Shown here in pieces: positions 17,342 to 26,078 of a stretch of 64,000 nucleotides of DNA. The stretch comes from Clostridiales bacterium (GTDB taxonomy: Bacteria; Bacillota; Clostridia; Oscillospirales; Oscillospiraceae): contig SFPN01000005.1 in the NCBI GenBank assembly GCA_004551945.1, forward strand, positions 15,023 through 79,022, in the 5' to 3' direction. Position 1 is the stretch's first letter, and each line of letters starts with the position of its first letter. The position numbers and the translations under genes were made by a program. The notes under the pieces were generated by a model. The model saw only the letters and a program-made list of their open reading frames with translations, did no database searches and was not told where the DNA came from.

Positions 17342-17380
17342 CCAGCACACCCCCGGAAAACGGGGGTGTGCTGGTTTTCT
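17342..17380. terminator. Terminator between convergent yyaL-type and sipL genes
   Basis: Fourteen-base stem CCAGCACACCCCCG/CGGGGGTGTGCTGG, five-base loop, then TTTTCTG on the plus strand. It occupies almost the whole 43-base convergent gap and may serve both genes, although the T run favours the plus strand. Confidence 0.85.
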
Positions 17381-17381
17381 G

Positions 17382-18902
17382 TTACCGTTTTCTGGGGATC
17401 AGCAGCATCTGCCCGGGGTAGAGCTCTTCGGAGGTGAGGCCGCTGGCCTCCATGATCTCGCTGTCGGTAGACAGGCACGCCTTGGCCACGTCCCACAGGG
17501 TCTCCCCTGCCCGCACCGCCCGGAGGATCACCGAGGGCCGCTCTTCCTCCTCCTCCCGCCGGTCCCCCAGGGTCACCCGGTCGGCCAGGGAGACCGTCCG
17601 GTCCTCCAGAGCCATCCACCGGAACAGCAGAGGGACGGTCACCTCTGCCCCGGTTCCGGTGATGGAGGCCGTGGGCGCCCGCAGAATCTCCACGGTCACC
17701 AGGCAGGGGGTCTCTCCCCGCTCCGGCAGCCGGTGGGAGACGGTCACCCGTTTGCTGAGGGTGACCGGTCCCTCCTCCCCCTGGCACAGAACCACCAGCT
17801 CCACCTCCTGGGTGAGGATGCGGTCCTGTCCCTCCTGCCGCTGGCCGGTGCGGCCCAGCCGGGCCTGGACGTCAAAAATCTCCCCCAGGGCGCCGCTGTG
17901 CTCCAGCACCTCCCGGGCAATCTCCTGGTCCTCCCCGCTGCCCAGCAGGGACCGGACCGGGAAGGGGCTGCTCTCCGTCTGGAGCTGGTAGTCCGTGCTG
18001 TACAGGTCCGCCAGCACTGGCACCTCCACCTGCCTGCGGAGAACCGCCTGGGCCTGGAGGGCCAGCTCCACCTGGAAGGCCCGGGGGTCCTCCCCCTCCG
18101 GGATGCAGGTCACGTCGGTGAAGAACAGGTCCATCTCGCACAGGCCTTCCTCGCTCTCCTCCCCCGCGTCCATGATCTGGGAGTAGGGCATATGAAGGTC
18201 GGCGGAGAACACCCCGCCGTCGGGGCCCTTGCACAGAAGGGTCAGCACCGCCTCCCCCTTAAAGACCAGCTTGCTGCCGATGACCCGGGCCTCGGTGCAG
18301 GTGCACTCCGCCCGGGTGCGCAGCAGGCTCTGCACATCCGGCCGCCCGGCGGGCAGGGTCACCGTGTCGCTGTAAGTAAAGGTTTTTTCCTGGACGTAGA
18401 CGGTCATTATGCTGCGCAGAGTGTCCGTCCGCTGGCGCACGCCGTAGTCCTCCCCCTCCCGGGCCATGGAGGCCGGGCTGAGGGTCTGGGGGGAAAAGCC
18501 CTCCACCTCCAGCTGGTAGCCCACCCGCACCAGCACCTTCCGGGGGTTGAGCAGGTGGACGTCCACCGACAAGACCCGGGGGGTCACCTTCAGCAGGCAC
18601 CGCCGGGTCAGCTGGGGCAGGTCCGGGGAGAGAGAAAAGGGCAGGGTCACCTCCATGGACTCCATGGTCTCCTCCCCTTCCGGCTGGTAGAGGATGGTCA
18701 CCTTCAGCAGGCCGGAGAGCTCTGCCTTGCCCTCCTGAGGTTCCTTCCGCTGGAGGAGCAGCCGCCCCTCCCCGTCCAGCACCTGCCAGATGTCCGGGCA
18801 GGCGTCGGGGACGATGGTTTCCGCCGTCTCTTCCTGTTCCAATGTGGTGCGGCAGACGGTTTCCCAGCACCGCACAGATTCTCGCTGGAGTTCCAATTCC
18901 AT
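17382..18902 (-). CDS. sipL: SipL-like spore protein: SPOCS (DUF3794) plus LysM
   Basis: A 506-residue protein composed of repeated DUF3794/SPOCS-type segments over roughly residues 30-430, with a C-terminal LysM domain over the last 45 residues (VRAGETLWDVAK through GQMLLIPRKR). This architecture is that of SipL of Clostridioides difficile, which binds SpoIVA through LysM and is needed to build the coat basement around the forespore. No signal peptide or membrane segment is visible, as expected for a mother-cell protein. GGAAAGGAAG precedes the ATG. spoVM lies directly upstream, and a SigE-like promoter sits between them. Other LysM-DUF3794 proteins exist, so orthology is likely but not proven. 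Confidence 0.82.
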   Translation of the reverse strand: MELELQRESVRCWETVCRTTLEQEETAETIVPDACPDIWQVLDGEGRLLLQRKEPQEGKAELSGLLKVTILYQPEGEETMESMEVTLPFSLSPDLPQLTRRCLLKVTPRVLSVDVHLLNPRKVLVRVGYQLEVEGFSPQTLSPASMAREGEDYGVRQRTDTLRSIMTVYVQEKTFTYSDTVTLPAGRPDVQSLLRTRAECTCTEARVIGSKLVFKGEAVLTLLCKGPDGGVFSADLHMPYSQIMDAGEESEEGLCEMDLFFTDVTCIPEGEDPRAFQVELALQAQAVLRRQVEVPVLADLYSTDYQLQTESSPFPVRSLLGSGEDQEIAREVLEHSGALGEIFDVQARLGRTGQRQEGQDRILTQEVELVVLCQGEEGPVTLSKRVTVSHRLPERGETPCLVTVEILRAPTASITGTGAEVTVPLLFRWMALEDRTVSLADRVTLGDRREEEEERPSVILRAVRAGETLWDVAKACLSTDSEIMEASGLTSEELYPGQMLLIPRKR

Positions 18903-18937
18903 AGTGTGACTTCCTTTCCCATAAAGGTTACTGTCTC

Positions 18938-18966
18938 ATCCTATGCTCCAGCGCCGGGGGGTATTC
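18938..18966 (-). promoter_or_regulatory. Candidate SigE promoter for sipL
   Basis: Minus strand: GAATACC, 14-base spacer, CATAGGAT. This matches the mother-cell SigE pattern (GMATANN, 13-15 bases, CATANNNT), and the -10 is identical to the candidate before spoIIIAA. The -35 abuts the spoVM stop codon. Confidence 0.5.
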
Positions 18967-19035
18967 TTAAATGCGGAAGATCTTTTTCAGGATGCCCGCC
19001 AGGGCCTTGGGGGCGTTCACCACCACCATCTTCAT
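18967..19035 (-). CDS. spoVM: Stage V sporulation protein M
   Basis: A 22-codon gene, easily missed. The peptide begins MKMVVVNAP and ends KKIFRI, and matches SpoVM, the short amphipathic helix that senses the curved forespore membrane and anchors SpoIVA. Proline at position 9, important in Bacillus subtilis SpoVM, is present, and the C-terminal half alternates hydrophobic with lysine/arginine residues. It is four residues shorter than the 26-residue B. subtilis peptide. AGGGAGG lies seven to eight bases before the ATG. Position fits too: in B. subtilis spoVM also lies downstream of prkC-rsgA. A rsgA terminator and a SigE-like promoter lie just upstream. Confidence 0.9.
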   Translation of the reverse strand: MKMVVVNAPKALAGILKKIFRI

Positions 19036-19059
19036 GTGGGTCCCTCCCTTCCCGGGCGC

Positions 19060-19107
19060 AAAAAAACACCCGTCTGCTCCCAGTTTATGCCGGGAACAGA
19101 CGGGTGT
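19060..19107 (-). terminator. Intrinsic terminator after rsgA
   Basis: Eleven-base stem CAGACGGGTGT/ACACCCGTCTG on either side of a 20-base loop, followed by seven T residues on the minus strand. It closes the long yicC-rsgA run and isolates spoVM from housekeeping transcription. Confidence 0.85.
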
Positions 19108-19111
19108 GTGC
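19082..19111 (-). promoter_or_regulatory. Candidate SigE promoter for spoVM, inside the rsgA terminator
   Basis: Minus strand: GCACACA, 15-base spacer, CATAAACT. The -10 lies in the loop of the rsgA terminator, so a transcript from here would carry only the 3' arm and could not form that hairpin. The match is weaker than for sipL. Confidence 0.35.
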
Positions 19112-19123
19112 AGGTTTCCAGGA

Positions 19124-20020
19124 TCAGGGGTTCTCCCAGGGCTTGTTCTCCTTGGCCAGCTCATAGAGCCGCACATAGCTCCGGTGGCGGCTGGGGGAGA
19201 TTTTCCCCTCCTTCACCGCCTCCAGCACGGCGCAGCCCTTTTCCTTCACATGGGCGCAGCCGATGAACCGGCACTGGTCCAGGTAGGGGCGAAACTCCCG
19301 GAAGGCGTATTGCAGCTGCTCCTTCTCCCGGATCTCCCCCTTGTCGGTGTCAAAGGCGGAGAAGCCGGGGGTGTCGGCGATGAGCCCGCCGGAGACGGGA
19401 AACAGCTCCACGTGGCGGGTGGTGTGGCGGCCCCGGCCCAGCTTCTCGCTGATCTCCCCGGTGGCCAGGGCGAAGTCCGGCTCCAGGGCGTTGAGAATGC
19501 TGGACTTGCCCACCCCGGAGTTGCCGGTGAAGGCGGACACCTTCCCCGCCAGAAGCCCCCGCAGCTCCTCGATGCCCTGGCCGGTGGCGGCGCTGACCTT
19601 CAGGGTGTGAAAGCCAGCGGCGGTGTAAATCTCATACAACTCCTCCGCCTGCACCAGGTCCCACTTGTTGATGCAGATGACGGGCTCGCACTGCTTGGTC
19701 TCCGCCAGGGCGATGATCCGGTCCACCAGGAAGGGGTCGGTCACCGGGATGGCCCCGGAGGCGATGACCACCAGCTGGTCGATGTTGGCCACCGCCGGCC
19801 GCTGAAAGGCGTTGCGCCGGGGCAGAAGCGCATCCAGGGAGCCGGTGCCGTCGGGCTGGACGGTGATGGCCGCCCGGTCCCCCACCAGGGGGGTGATTTT
19901 TTTATACCGGAACTTTCCTCTGGCCCGGCAGGTCACCGGCGCCTGGCCGGGACCGCACTGGACGTAGTAGAAGCCACTGAGGGCCTTGAGGATGGTTCCT
20001 TCTCGTTTCTCTTCGTTCAT
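19124..20020 (-). CDS. rsgA: Ribosome small-subunit-dependent GTPase RsgA
   Basis: RsgA (YloQ/CpgA) is a circularly permuted GTPase that checks late 30S subunit assembly. The 298-residue protein has an N-terminal OB domain, then G motifs in permuted order: NKWDL (G4) before GNSGVGKSS (G1), with DTPGFSAF (G3) later. The C-terminal zinc site is visible as Cys-x4-Cys-x-His-x5-Cys in the segment CRFIGCAHVKEKGC. It follows prkC by 10 bases, as in B. subtilis, where PrkC phosphorylates this GTPase. The binding site before the ATG is weak (AAGTGAG), so it may rely on coupling to prkC translation. Confidence 0.96.
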   Translation of the reverse strand: MNEEKREGTILKALSGFYYVQCGPGQAPVTCRARGKFRYKKITPLVGDRAAITVQPDGTGSLDALLPRRNAFQRPAVANIDQLVVIASGAIPVTDPFLVDRIIALAETKQCEPVICINKWDLVQAEELYEIYTAAGFHTLKVSAATGQGIEELRGLLAGKVSAFTGNSGVGKSSILNALEPDFALATGEISEKLGRGRHTTRHVELFPVSGGLIADTPGFSAFDTDKGEIREKEQLQYAFREFRPYLDQCRFIGCAHVKEKGCAVLEAVKEGKISPSRHRSYVRLYELAKENKPWENP

Positions 20021-20030
20021 GCTGTCTCAC

Positions 20031-21992
20031 TTAATTGAAGGTCTCGTCGTACTGGTCCACCAGGGCGCCGTCGATATAAACGCAGATCTGCTGGGTGCCG
20101 GTACCCTCCACGGGGGTGACCACGCTGCCCACGGAGGTGTCCACCGTCTGGTTGTAGGCCTCCTTGCCGCCCACGGTGATGCGGACGGTGACAGTCTCCC
20201 GGTCCTCCGGCAGGGTGACGGTGACGGGCTTGCTGGAGATGGGCTGGGATTCCGGACCCTTGCTGTAGTGAAGGGTGATGGCAGTGCCCTTCTCCACCTG
20301 GGTGCCGGGGGCAATGCTCTGGTAGACCACCAGGCCCTTGGTCTGGTCGCTGGTCACTTCCTCCACGCTGCCCACCTTCAGCTCCAGGTCCGTGAGCATC
20401 TGCCGGGCCTTGTCCAGAGACTGCCCGGTGAGGGTGGGAACCACGACCTTGGTGTTCTCCGGCCCCTGGCTGATGACCAGGTGGACGGTGTCGCCGGCCT
20501 CCAGCTTGGTGCCCTTGGGGGGCGTAAAGGAGATCACGTGATCCTCCTCCACATCATCCGAGGGCTGGTATTCGGGGGTGTCCACCTCCAGGCCGATCCC
20601 CTGGATGGCCTTTACCGCGTCCTCATAGGTGAAGTTCTTCACGTCGATCATCTCAATGGCCTCTTTGCCGCCGCTGACCACCACGTTGATGGTGGAGCCC
20701 AGCTCAGCCTCCGTCCCTGCCGCCGGGTCCTGGGAGAGGATTTCCCCCTCCGGGGCCTGGTCGTCGGACTCCACGGAGATCCTGACTACTTTAAAATTGT
20801 CTGTGACCGTCTTGTCCCCCCAGACCTCGTCCAGCTGACGGCCCACTAGTTGGGGGACCGCCATGGTTTCCGCCTTGTTGAACAGGCCGCTGAAGAAGGT
20901 CAGCCACAGGATCAGGGCCGCGCCCACCAGGAAGACAATAATCACAATGGGGATCACCATGCTCTTCCGGCGCTCCTGCCGGTCCTCGTACTCCTCCGGC
21001 TCCTCCTGGGGGTACCGCCGGGGAGGCGGGGCGGGGCGGGGGCGCGCCGGGGGCCGCTGGCGGCGGTTCATGGAGCCGGTGTTGTCCACCACCTGGGTGG
21101 GCTCATCGGGCACTGGCTGGCTGCCATGGAAGGCGGCCAGGTTATAGTGAAACACCGTGGTGGGGTCCTTTCGGAAGTCCTCCAGGTCCCGGAGCATGGC
21201 CCCGGCGTTCACATACCGCTGGTCGATCCGGGAGGCCATGGCCTTCATGGTGATCTCTTCCAGCCCCCGGGGGATCTCCGGGTTCAGTTCCCGGGGAGAC
21301 AGGGGGGTGGCGTTGATGTGCTGGATGGCCACGGACACCGGGGAGTCCCCGTCGAAGGGCAGGCGGCCGGTGAGCATCTCGTAGAGGACCACACCGGCGG
21401 AGTAGATATCCGCCCGGGCGTCAATGTGGCTGCCCCGGGCCTGCTCCGGGGAGATATAGTGGACGGAGCCCAGGGCCTCCTGGGTCAGGGTGTTCTGGGT
21501 GGCGGACATGATCCGGGCGATGCCGAAGTCAGCCACCTTCACGCTGCCGTCCCGCAGGACCATGATGTTCTGAGGCTTAATGTCCCGGTGGATAATCCCC
21601 CGGCTGTGGGCGTGGCCCAGGGCCCGGAGAATCTGGGTGATGAAGTACAGGGATTCCCGCCAGTTCAGACTGCCGTCCTTCTTCTGCATATACTGCTTGA
21701 GGGTAATCCCGTCGATGAGCTCCATGACGATATAGTCCAGGTCGTCGCCCCGGCTCACGTCATAGACGGAAACGATATTCGGATGGGAGAGCATGGCCAC
21801 GGCCTGGGCTTCCTCATGGAAGCGGCGGCGGAACTCTGCGTCGGAGGCCAGATCCCGCTTGAGAATCTTCACGGCCACGAAACGGTGCAGCCGGTGGCAG
21901 TAGGCCTTGTAGACCACCGCCATGCCTCCTACCCCGATCACATCGAGGATTTCATACCGGTTATCGAGCATTTTACCAATGTATTGGTCCAT
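20031..21992 (-). CDS. prkC: Ser/Thr protein kinase with PASTA repeats
   Basis: A 653-residue membrane kinase that senses peptidoglycan fragments or lipid II. The Hanks-type kinase domain covers about 1-275: glycine loop GVGGMAVVYKA, catalytic Lys42, HRDIKPQN at 135-142 and DFG at 155-157. A proline/arginine-rich linker (about 310-345) leads to one transmembrane helix (about 347-370). Three extracellular PASTA repeats follow from about 377, then a C-terminal tail. AAGGAG precedes the ATG and overlaps the stop of the phosphatase gene stp, 13 bases upstream. The kinase-phosphatase pair is a classic unit, with rsgA downstream as a probable substrate. Confidence 0.97.
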   Translation of the reverse strand: MDQYIGKMLDNRYEILDVIGVGGMAVVYKAYCHRLHRFVAVKILKRDLASDAEFRRRFHEEAQAVAMLSHPNIVSVYDVSRGDDLDYIVMELIDGITLKQYMQKKDGSLNWRESLYFITQILRALGHAHSRGIIHRDIKPQNIMVLRDGSVKVADFGIARIMSATQNTLTQEALGSVHYISPEQARGSHIDARADIYSAGVVLYEMLTGRLPFDGDSPVSVAIQHINATPLSPRELNPEIPRGLEEITMKAMASRIDQRYVNAGAMLRDLEDFRKDPTTVFHYNLAAFHGSQPVPDEPTQVVDNTGSMNRRQRPPARPRPAPPPRRYPQEEPEEYEDRQERRKSMVIPIVIIVFLVGAALILWLTFFSGLFNKAETMAVPQLVGRQLDEVWGDKTVTDNFKVVRISVESDDQAPEGEILSQDPAAGTEAELGSTINVVVSGGKEAIEMIDVKNFTYEDAVKAIQGIGLEVDTPEYQPSDDVEEDHVISFTPPKGTKLEAGDTVHLVISQGPENTKVVVPTLTGQSLDKARQMLTDLELKVGSVEEVTSDQTKGLVVYQSIAPGTQVEKGTAITLHYSKGPESQPISSKPVTVTLPEDRETVTVRITVGGKEAYNQTVDTSVGSVVTPVEGTGTQQICVYIDGALVDQYDETFN

Positions 21993-22005
21993 GGCAACAC
22001 ACTCC

Positions 22006-22740
22006 TTATTTTACTTCAAAAAGAACGATGGTCACGTTGTCCGGCGCGCCCTCTGCCAGGGTTCGGTCCAGCAGCCGCCGGCAGATTTCCTCCGCCGTGC
22101 CGCCGGCCAGAAGCTCCTGGTGGATCTGCTGGTCTGTGACCTCGTTGACCAGCCCGTCGGAGCAGAGAAGAACGGCGTCGCCCGCCTTCACCGTCCGCTG
22201 GAACAGGTCCACTTTGACTTGCCTTGTGGTGCCAAGGGCCCGGGTAATGAGATTTTTCTGGGGGTGTTGGCGGGCTTGCTCCGGGGTCAGGTCCCCTTTG
22301 CGCACCATGTCCCCCACCACGGAGTGGTCCTGGGTGATCTGCTGGATGGCCTGGCCAGTGATATAGTAGGCCCGGCTGTCCCCCACGTTCACCACCCAGA
22401 GGGTGTTTTCCTGGATTAAGGCGCCCACCAGGGTGGTGCCCATACCGGCGTAGGCCCGGTTGGTGCCCGCCTTCAGGTAAACCGCCCGGTTGGCCGCCTG
22501 AGCGGCCTGGACTAGCAGCTCCCCCTCCTCCTGGTACTCCCCGGGTTCATCCAGGCAGACCATATGGTTCTGAAACCGGTCCACAGCCATGGCGCTGGCC
22601 AGATCCCCGGCGTTGGCTCCGCCCATGCCGTCGCACACCACGGCCCAGGCGTACTGCCCGTCCCGTGCGCCGGTGGCAAAGGCGTCCTGATTTTCCCTTC
22701 GCGCGATCCCTCTGTCGGTCAGTCCCCATACGGAAACCAT
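22006..22740 (-). CDS. stp: PP2C-type Ser/Thr protein phosphatase
   Basis: A 244-residue metal-dependent phosphatase (Stp/PrpC) that reverses phosphorylation by PrkC. Metal ligands appear in the usual motifs: Asp19 in RRENQD, Asp37 in DGMGG (37-41), and the later SDGLVNEV and GAPDNVT segments. There is no membrane segment, so it is cytosolic. Its ATG lies inside the last 22 bases of rlmN, with GGAGAT as a weak binding site, which suggests translational coupling. The order rlmN-stp-prkC-rsgA is conserved across Bacillota. Confidence 0.97.
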   Translation of the reverse strand: MVSVWGLTDRGIARRENQDAFATGARDGQYAWAVVCDGMGGANAGDLASAMAVDRFQNHMVCLDEPGEYQEEGELLVQAAQAANRAVYLKAGTNRAYAGMGTTLVGALIQENTLWVVNVGDSRAYYITGQAIQQITQDHSVVGDMVRKGDLTPEQARQHPQKNLITRALGTTRQVKVDLFQRTVKAGDAVLLCSDGLVNEVTDQQIHQELLAGGTAEEICRRLLDRTLAEGAPDNVTIVLFEVK

Positions 22741-23795
22741 GCTGGATCATCTCCTTTCCCTTCGCTGGCAGTCTGCTGGGCCTTCATGGCCTTGCGGCGC
22801 AGCTGCCCGCAGGATGCGTCAATGTCGCTGCCCAGCCGCCGGCGGACGGTGGCGGTGATTCCCCGCTTTTCCAGCTGCTTCTGGAAGGCCGCCACCCGGG
22901 GACTGGGTTTCAGGGGGCTTTCCTCCACGTGGTTTAAGGGGATTAGATTCACGTGGGCAACGGTGCCCTCCAGCCGGTCCGCCAGAAGGGCAGCCTGCCG
23001 GGGGCTGTCGTTGACCCCGTCGATCATGGCATACTCATAGGAGATCCGCCGCCCGGTCTTTTCAAAGTACCGGCGGCAGGCCGCCAGCAGAGCGTCCACC
23101 CCGCAGGCCCGGTTCACCGGCATCAGCCGGGTGCGGGTCTCGTCGTCGGGGGCGTGAAGGGACACTGACAGGGTCAGCTGCAGCCCCTCCTCCGCCAGCC
23201 GGTCAATGCCCTTGATCAGGCCGCAGGTGGACAGAGAGATGTGACGCATCCCAATATTCATCCCATCCGGGTGGTTCACCAGAGTGAGAAACCGCTTGAC
23301 GTTTTCGTAGTTATCCAGCGGCTCCCCAATGCCCATGAGGACAATGTTGGAGATGGAAGCCCCGGAGTCCTTCTGGGTGAAGATCACCTGGTCCAGCAGC
23401 TCCGCCGCCGTCAGGTTCCGCACCCGTCCCCCCAGGGTGGAGGCGCAGAAGGCACAGCCCATGGCGCAGCCCACCTGAGAGGAGATGCACACGGAGTTGC
23501 CGTGGCGGTACCGCATGAGAACGGTCTCGATGCAGTTGCCGTCGGCCAGTCTCCAGAGATATTTTATGGTGCCGTCCAGCTTTGAGACCTGTTTTCGGGC
23601 CACTTTGGGGGCGGAAAAGCCTCCTTCCCGCAAAACGGTCTCCCGGAGGGCCTTGGGCAGGTTGGTCATCTCCTCCACGGAGGAGACCCCCCGGCTGAAC
23701 CACTGGAAGAGCTGCTTGCCCCGGAAGGCCGGCTGGCCCTGGCTGACGCACCAGGCGGACAGCTCCTCCGGGGTCATGGATTTCAGGTCGGTCAT
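22719..23795 (-). CDS. rlmN: Dual-specificity 23S rRNA/tRNA methyltransferase RlmN
   Basis: A radical-SAM enzyme that methylates C2 of adenosine 2503 in 23S rRNA and A37 in some tRNAs. The 358-residue protein has the CX3CX2C iron-sulfur motif at Cys110, Cys114 and Cys117 (CAMGCAFC). A C-terminal conserved cysteine, in the stretch around DASCGQLR, matches the methyl-carrying residue. The ATG at 23795 follows GGGGGAAGAG and overlaps the rsmB stop in an ATGA, so the two are translationally coupled. A longer upstream extension lies within rsmB and is rejected. Confidence 0.96.
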   Translation of the reverse strand: MTDLKSMTPEELSAWCVSQGQPAFRGKQLFQWFSRGVSSVEEMTNLPKALRETVLREGGFSAPKVARKQVSKLDGTIKYLWRLADGNCIETVLMRYRHGNSVCISSQVGCAMGCAFCASTLGGRVRNLTAAELLDQVIFTQKDSGASISNIVLMGIGEPLDNYENVKRFLTLVNHPDGMNIGMRHISLSTCGLIKGIDRLAEEGLQLTLSVSLHAPDDETRTRLMPVNRACGVDALLAACRRYFEKTGRRISYEYAMIDGVNDSPRQAALLADRLEGTVAHVNLIPLNHVEESPLKPSPRVAAFQKQLEKRGITATVRRRLGSDIDASCGQLRRKAMKAQQTASEGKGDDPAWFPYGD

Positions 23796-25135
23796 ATCTC
23801 TTCCCCCTTTGCCCCCCGGCGGAGCCTGGCGATGAAGAAGCCGTCGGTGCCCGTCTGCTGGGGCCAGAGGGTACACTGGCCCCCCTCCACCGTGCCGATG
23901 GGGCCGGGCAGGGTGAACGCCTCCAGGGAGAAGTCCGGGTGACCGGCCAGAAAGGCCGCCGCCACGGCTTCGTTCTCCTCCTCCAGCAGGGTGCAGGTGG
24001 AGTAGAGCAGCACGCCGCCGGGGGCGACGTAGCGGGAGGCGTTGTCCAGAATTTCCTTCTGGATCTGGGGCAGACCGGCGATCTCCTGGGGATTTTTGTA
24101 GCGGATCTCCGGCTTTTTCCGGAGAACCCCCAGGCCGGAGCAGGGCACGTCGGCAATGACGGTCTCAAATGCCCCTTCCCAGGCGGGGCGGAAGGTTTTT
24201 CCGTCGGCCACCCGGGCGGTGATGGAGGTAAGGCCCAGGCGGGCGGCTCCCGCCTCGATGAGGACCTTTTTGTGGCTGTGCAGGTCGCAGGAGCAGATCT
24301 CCCCCTGGTCCCCCATGACCATGGCGGCGGCAAAGGACTTGCCCCCGGGGGCGGCGCACACATCCAGCACCTTCTGGCCCGGGGTGAGCCCGGCGGCCAG
24401 CACCGCCAGCTTGGCGGCGGGGTCCTGGGCGTAGAGCATCCCCTCCTGGTAAGCGGTCCGCTGGGCCAGGTCGCCGGTGCCGGTGAGGATCAGGCAGTCC
24501 GGCAGCCAAGGGTGCTTTTCCGCCGTGACTCCCTCTGCCTCCAGGCTGGCAATCACCTGGGAGACGGTGCACCGGCAGGTGTTGACCTGGACAGTGACGG
24601 GAGGCTCGCTGTTGTCCCACCGGAGCAGCTCCTCGGTCTCCTGGGGGGACAGACGGCGGCGGAAAGCCTCCACCAGCCACTGGGGGTGGCTGTAGAGCAG
24701 GGAGAGGTAGGCCTCCGGGCTTTCGGCGTGGATGGCAGGCAGTTCGTCCAGGTGCCGGGTGATGTTTCGCAGGATGCCGTTGACCATCCCGGCGGCCCGG
24801 GGGTTTTTGCAGTGCTTTTTCGTCAGCTCCACCGCCTCGCTCACTGCTGCGTTGGGGGGAATCCTGGTGAGGAAAAGCATCTGGTACAGGCCCAGGCGCA
24901 GGTTGGCCAGGACCTTGCTCTCCATTTTGGACAGCTTCATGGTGGAGAAGTGCTGGAGGTAAAAATCCAGCAGCAGCTTGTTTTGCAGAACACCAAAGCA
25001 GAGACGGGTGGCCAGCGCGGCGTCCCGCCGGTCCAGGCCCTCGTCCCGGAGCACTTTTTTCAGGTGTCCGTTGGACCATGCCTTTTGCCGCTCCATAGCG
25101 GCTAAGGTCAGCAGGGCCGCCTCTCTTGCAGACAT
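23792..25135 (-). CDS. rsmB: 16S rRNA (cytosine-967) C5-methyltransferase
   Basis: RsmB (Sun/Fmu) methylates C967 of 16S rRNA. The 447-residue protein has an N-terminal NusB-like RNA-binding domain (about 1-140) and a C-terminal Rossmann methyltransferase domain. The latter carries the SAM motif DVCAAPGGKS, the DVPCSGLG motif IV cysteine, and the catalytic-loop cysteine in the YSTCTLLEEENE stretch. AAGGAGAG precedes the ATG. It sits 22 bases after fmt and overlaps rlmN by four bases, the same order as in many Bacillota. Confidence 0.95.
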   Translation of the reverse strand: MSAREAALLTLAAMERQKAWSNGHLKKVLRDEGLDRRDAALATRLCFGVLQNKLLLDFYLQHFSTMKLSKMESKVLANLRLGLYQMLFLTRIPPNAAVSEAVELTKKHCKNPRAAGMVNGILRNITRHLDELPAIHAESPEAYLSLLYSHPQWLVEAFRRRLSPQETEELLRWDNSEPPVTVQVNTCRCTVSQVIASLEAEGVTAEKHPWLPDCLILTGTGDLAQRTAYQEGMLYAQDPAAKLAVLAAGLTPGQKVLDVCAAPGGKSFAAAMVMGDQGEICSCDLHSHKKVLIEAGAARLGLTSITARVADGKTFRPAWEGAFETVIADVPCSGLGVLRKKPEIRYKNPQEIAGLPQIQKEILDNASRYVAPGGVLLYSTCTLLEEENEAVAAAFLAGHPDFSLEAFTLPGPIGTVEGGQCTLWPQQTGTDGFFIARLRRGAKGEEI

Positions 25136-25157
25136 GAGCCGTCTCTCCTTTCAACAG

Positions 25158-26078
25158 TTAATCAACGGGGATGGGGTGGCCCCTCAGATAGTCGGCGGCC
25201 TTCAGGCGCTTGCCGCCGTCAGCCTGCAGCTCGTTAATCTGAAGCACCGTGCCGCCGCCGCAGGCGATTTTCAGCCCCTTCTTGCCGGCGGCCACCACAC
25301 AGCCGGGGGCCTTGCCGGTGGTCTCCTCCAGAACGGTTGTGGAGAATACCTTGCACCGGGTGCCGTTCAGCTCGGTCACCGCGGCGGGCCAGGGGATCAG
25401 GCCCCGGACCTGGTTGTGAAGCGCCCGGGCGGGACGGGTCCAGTCCATAGGGGACAGGGCCCGGCTGAGCATGGGGGCCAGGGTCACCTGGTCCTCTGCC
25501 TGAGGGATGGCCACGGCGGTGCCGTTTGCCAGCTTCTCCACGGTTTCGGGGAGAAGCTGAGCGCCCAGGTCCGCCAGACGGTCGTGGAGGTTCTCCACCG
25601 TCTCGTCCGGGTCAATGGGGGTGGCCTGCTGGGCCAGGATGTCCCCGGCGTCCAGGGCCAGGACCATCTTCATAATGGTCACGCCGCTCTCCTGGTCTCC
25701 GTTGAGGATGGCCCAGTGAATGGGGGCCGAGCCCCGGTACTTGGGCAGCAGGGAGGAGTGGACGTTGATGCACCCCAGCCTGGGGTAGTCCAGAATTTCC
25801 TGGGGCAGGATGCGTCCGTAGGCCGCCACCACGATCAGGTCGGGGGCCAGTTCCTGGATCTGGGCCAGGGCAGTGCCGTCCCGCAGCTTCGTGGGCTGGA
25901 ACACGGGAATGTCATGCGCCAGGGCGCACACCTTCACCGGCGGCGGCTGGAGCTTCATGCCCCGGTTTTTGGGTTTGTCCGGCTGGGTGAACACCCCCAC
26001 CACCTGGTGTCCTGCCGCCAGCAGGGCCTCCAGAGAGGGCACGGCGAAGTCCGGGGTGCCCATGAAGAGGATTCTCAT
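25158..26078 (-). CDS. fmt: Methionyl-tRNA formyltransferase
   Basis: Formylates initiator Met-tRNA using 10-formyl-THF. The 306-residue protein starts MRILFMGTPDFA, the family N-terminus. It shows the catalytic segment around INVHSSLLPKYRGSAPI (Asn, His and the SLLP loop) and a C-terminal OB-like tRNA-binding domain. The ATG at 26078 overlaps the def stop as ATGA, so the deformylase and formyltransferase genes are translationally coupled. The alternative upstream start lies entirely inside def and has no support. Confidence 0.97.
   Translation of the reverse strand: MRILFMGTPDFAVPSLEALLAAGHQVVGVFTQPDKPKNRGMKLQPPPVKVCALAHDIPVFQPTKLRDGTALAQIQELAPDLIVVAAYGRILPQEILDYPRLGCINVHSSLLPKYRGSAPIHWAILNGDQESGVTIMKMVLALDAGDILAQQATPIDPDETVENLHDRLADLGAQLLPETVEKLANGTAVAIPQAEDQVTLAPMLSRALSPMDWTRPARALHNQVRGLIPWPAAVTELNGTRCKVFSTTVLEETTGKAPGCVVAAGKKGLKIACGGGTVLQINELQADGGKRLKAADYLRGHPIPVD

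Noticed and set aside
15137..17350. A 737-codon minus-strand open frame opposite the YyaL-type gene
   Set aside because: Runs through the end of pfp and the whole of the opposite gene; composition is that of a GC shadow.
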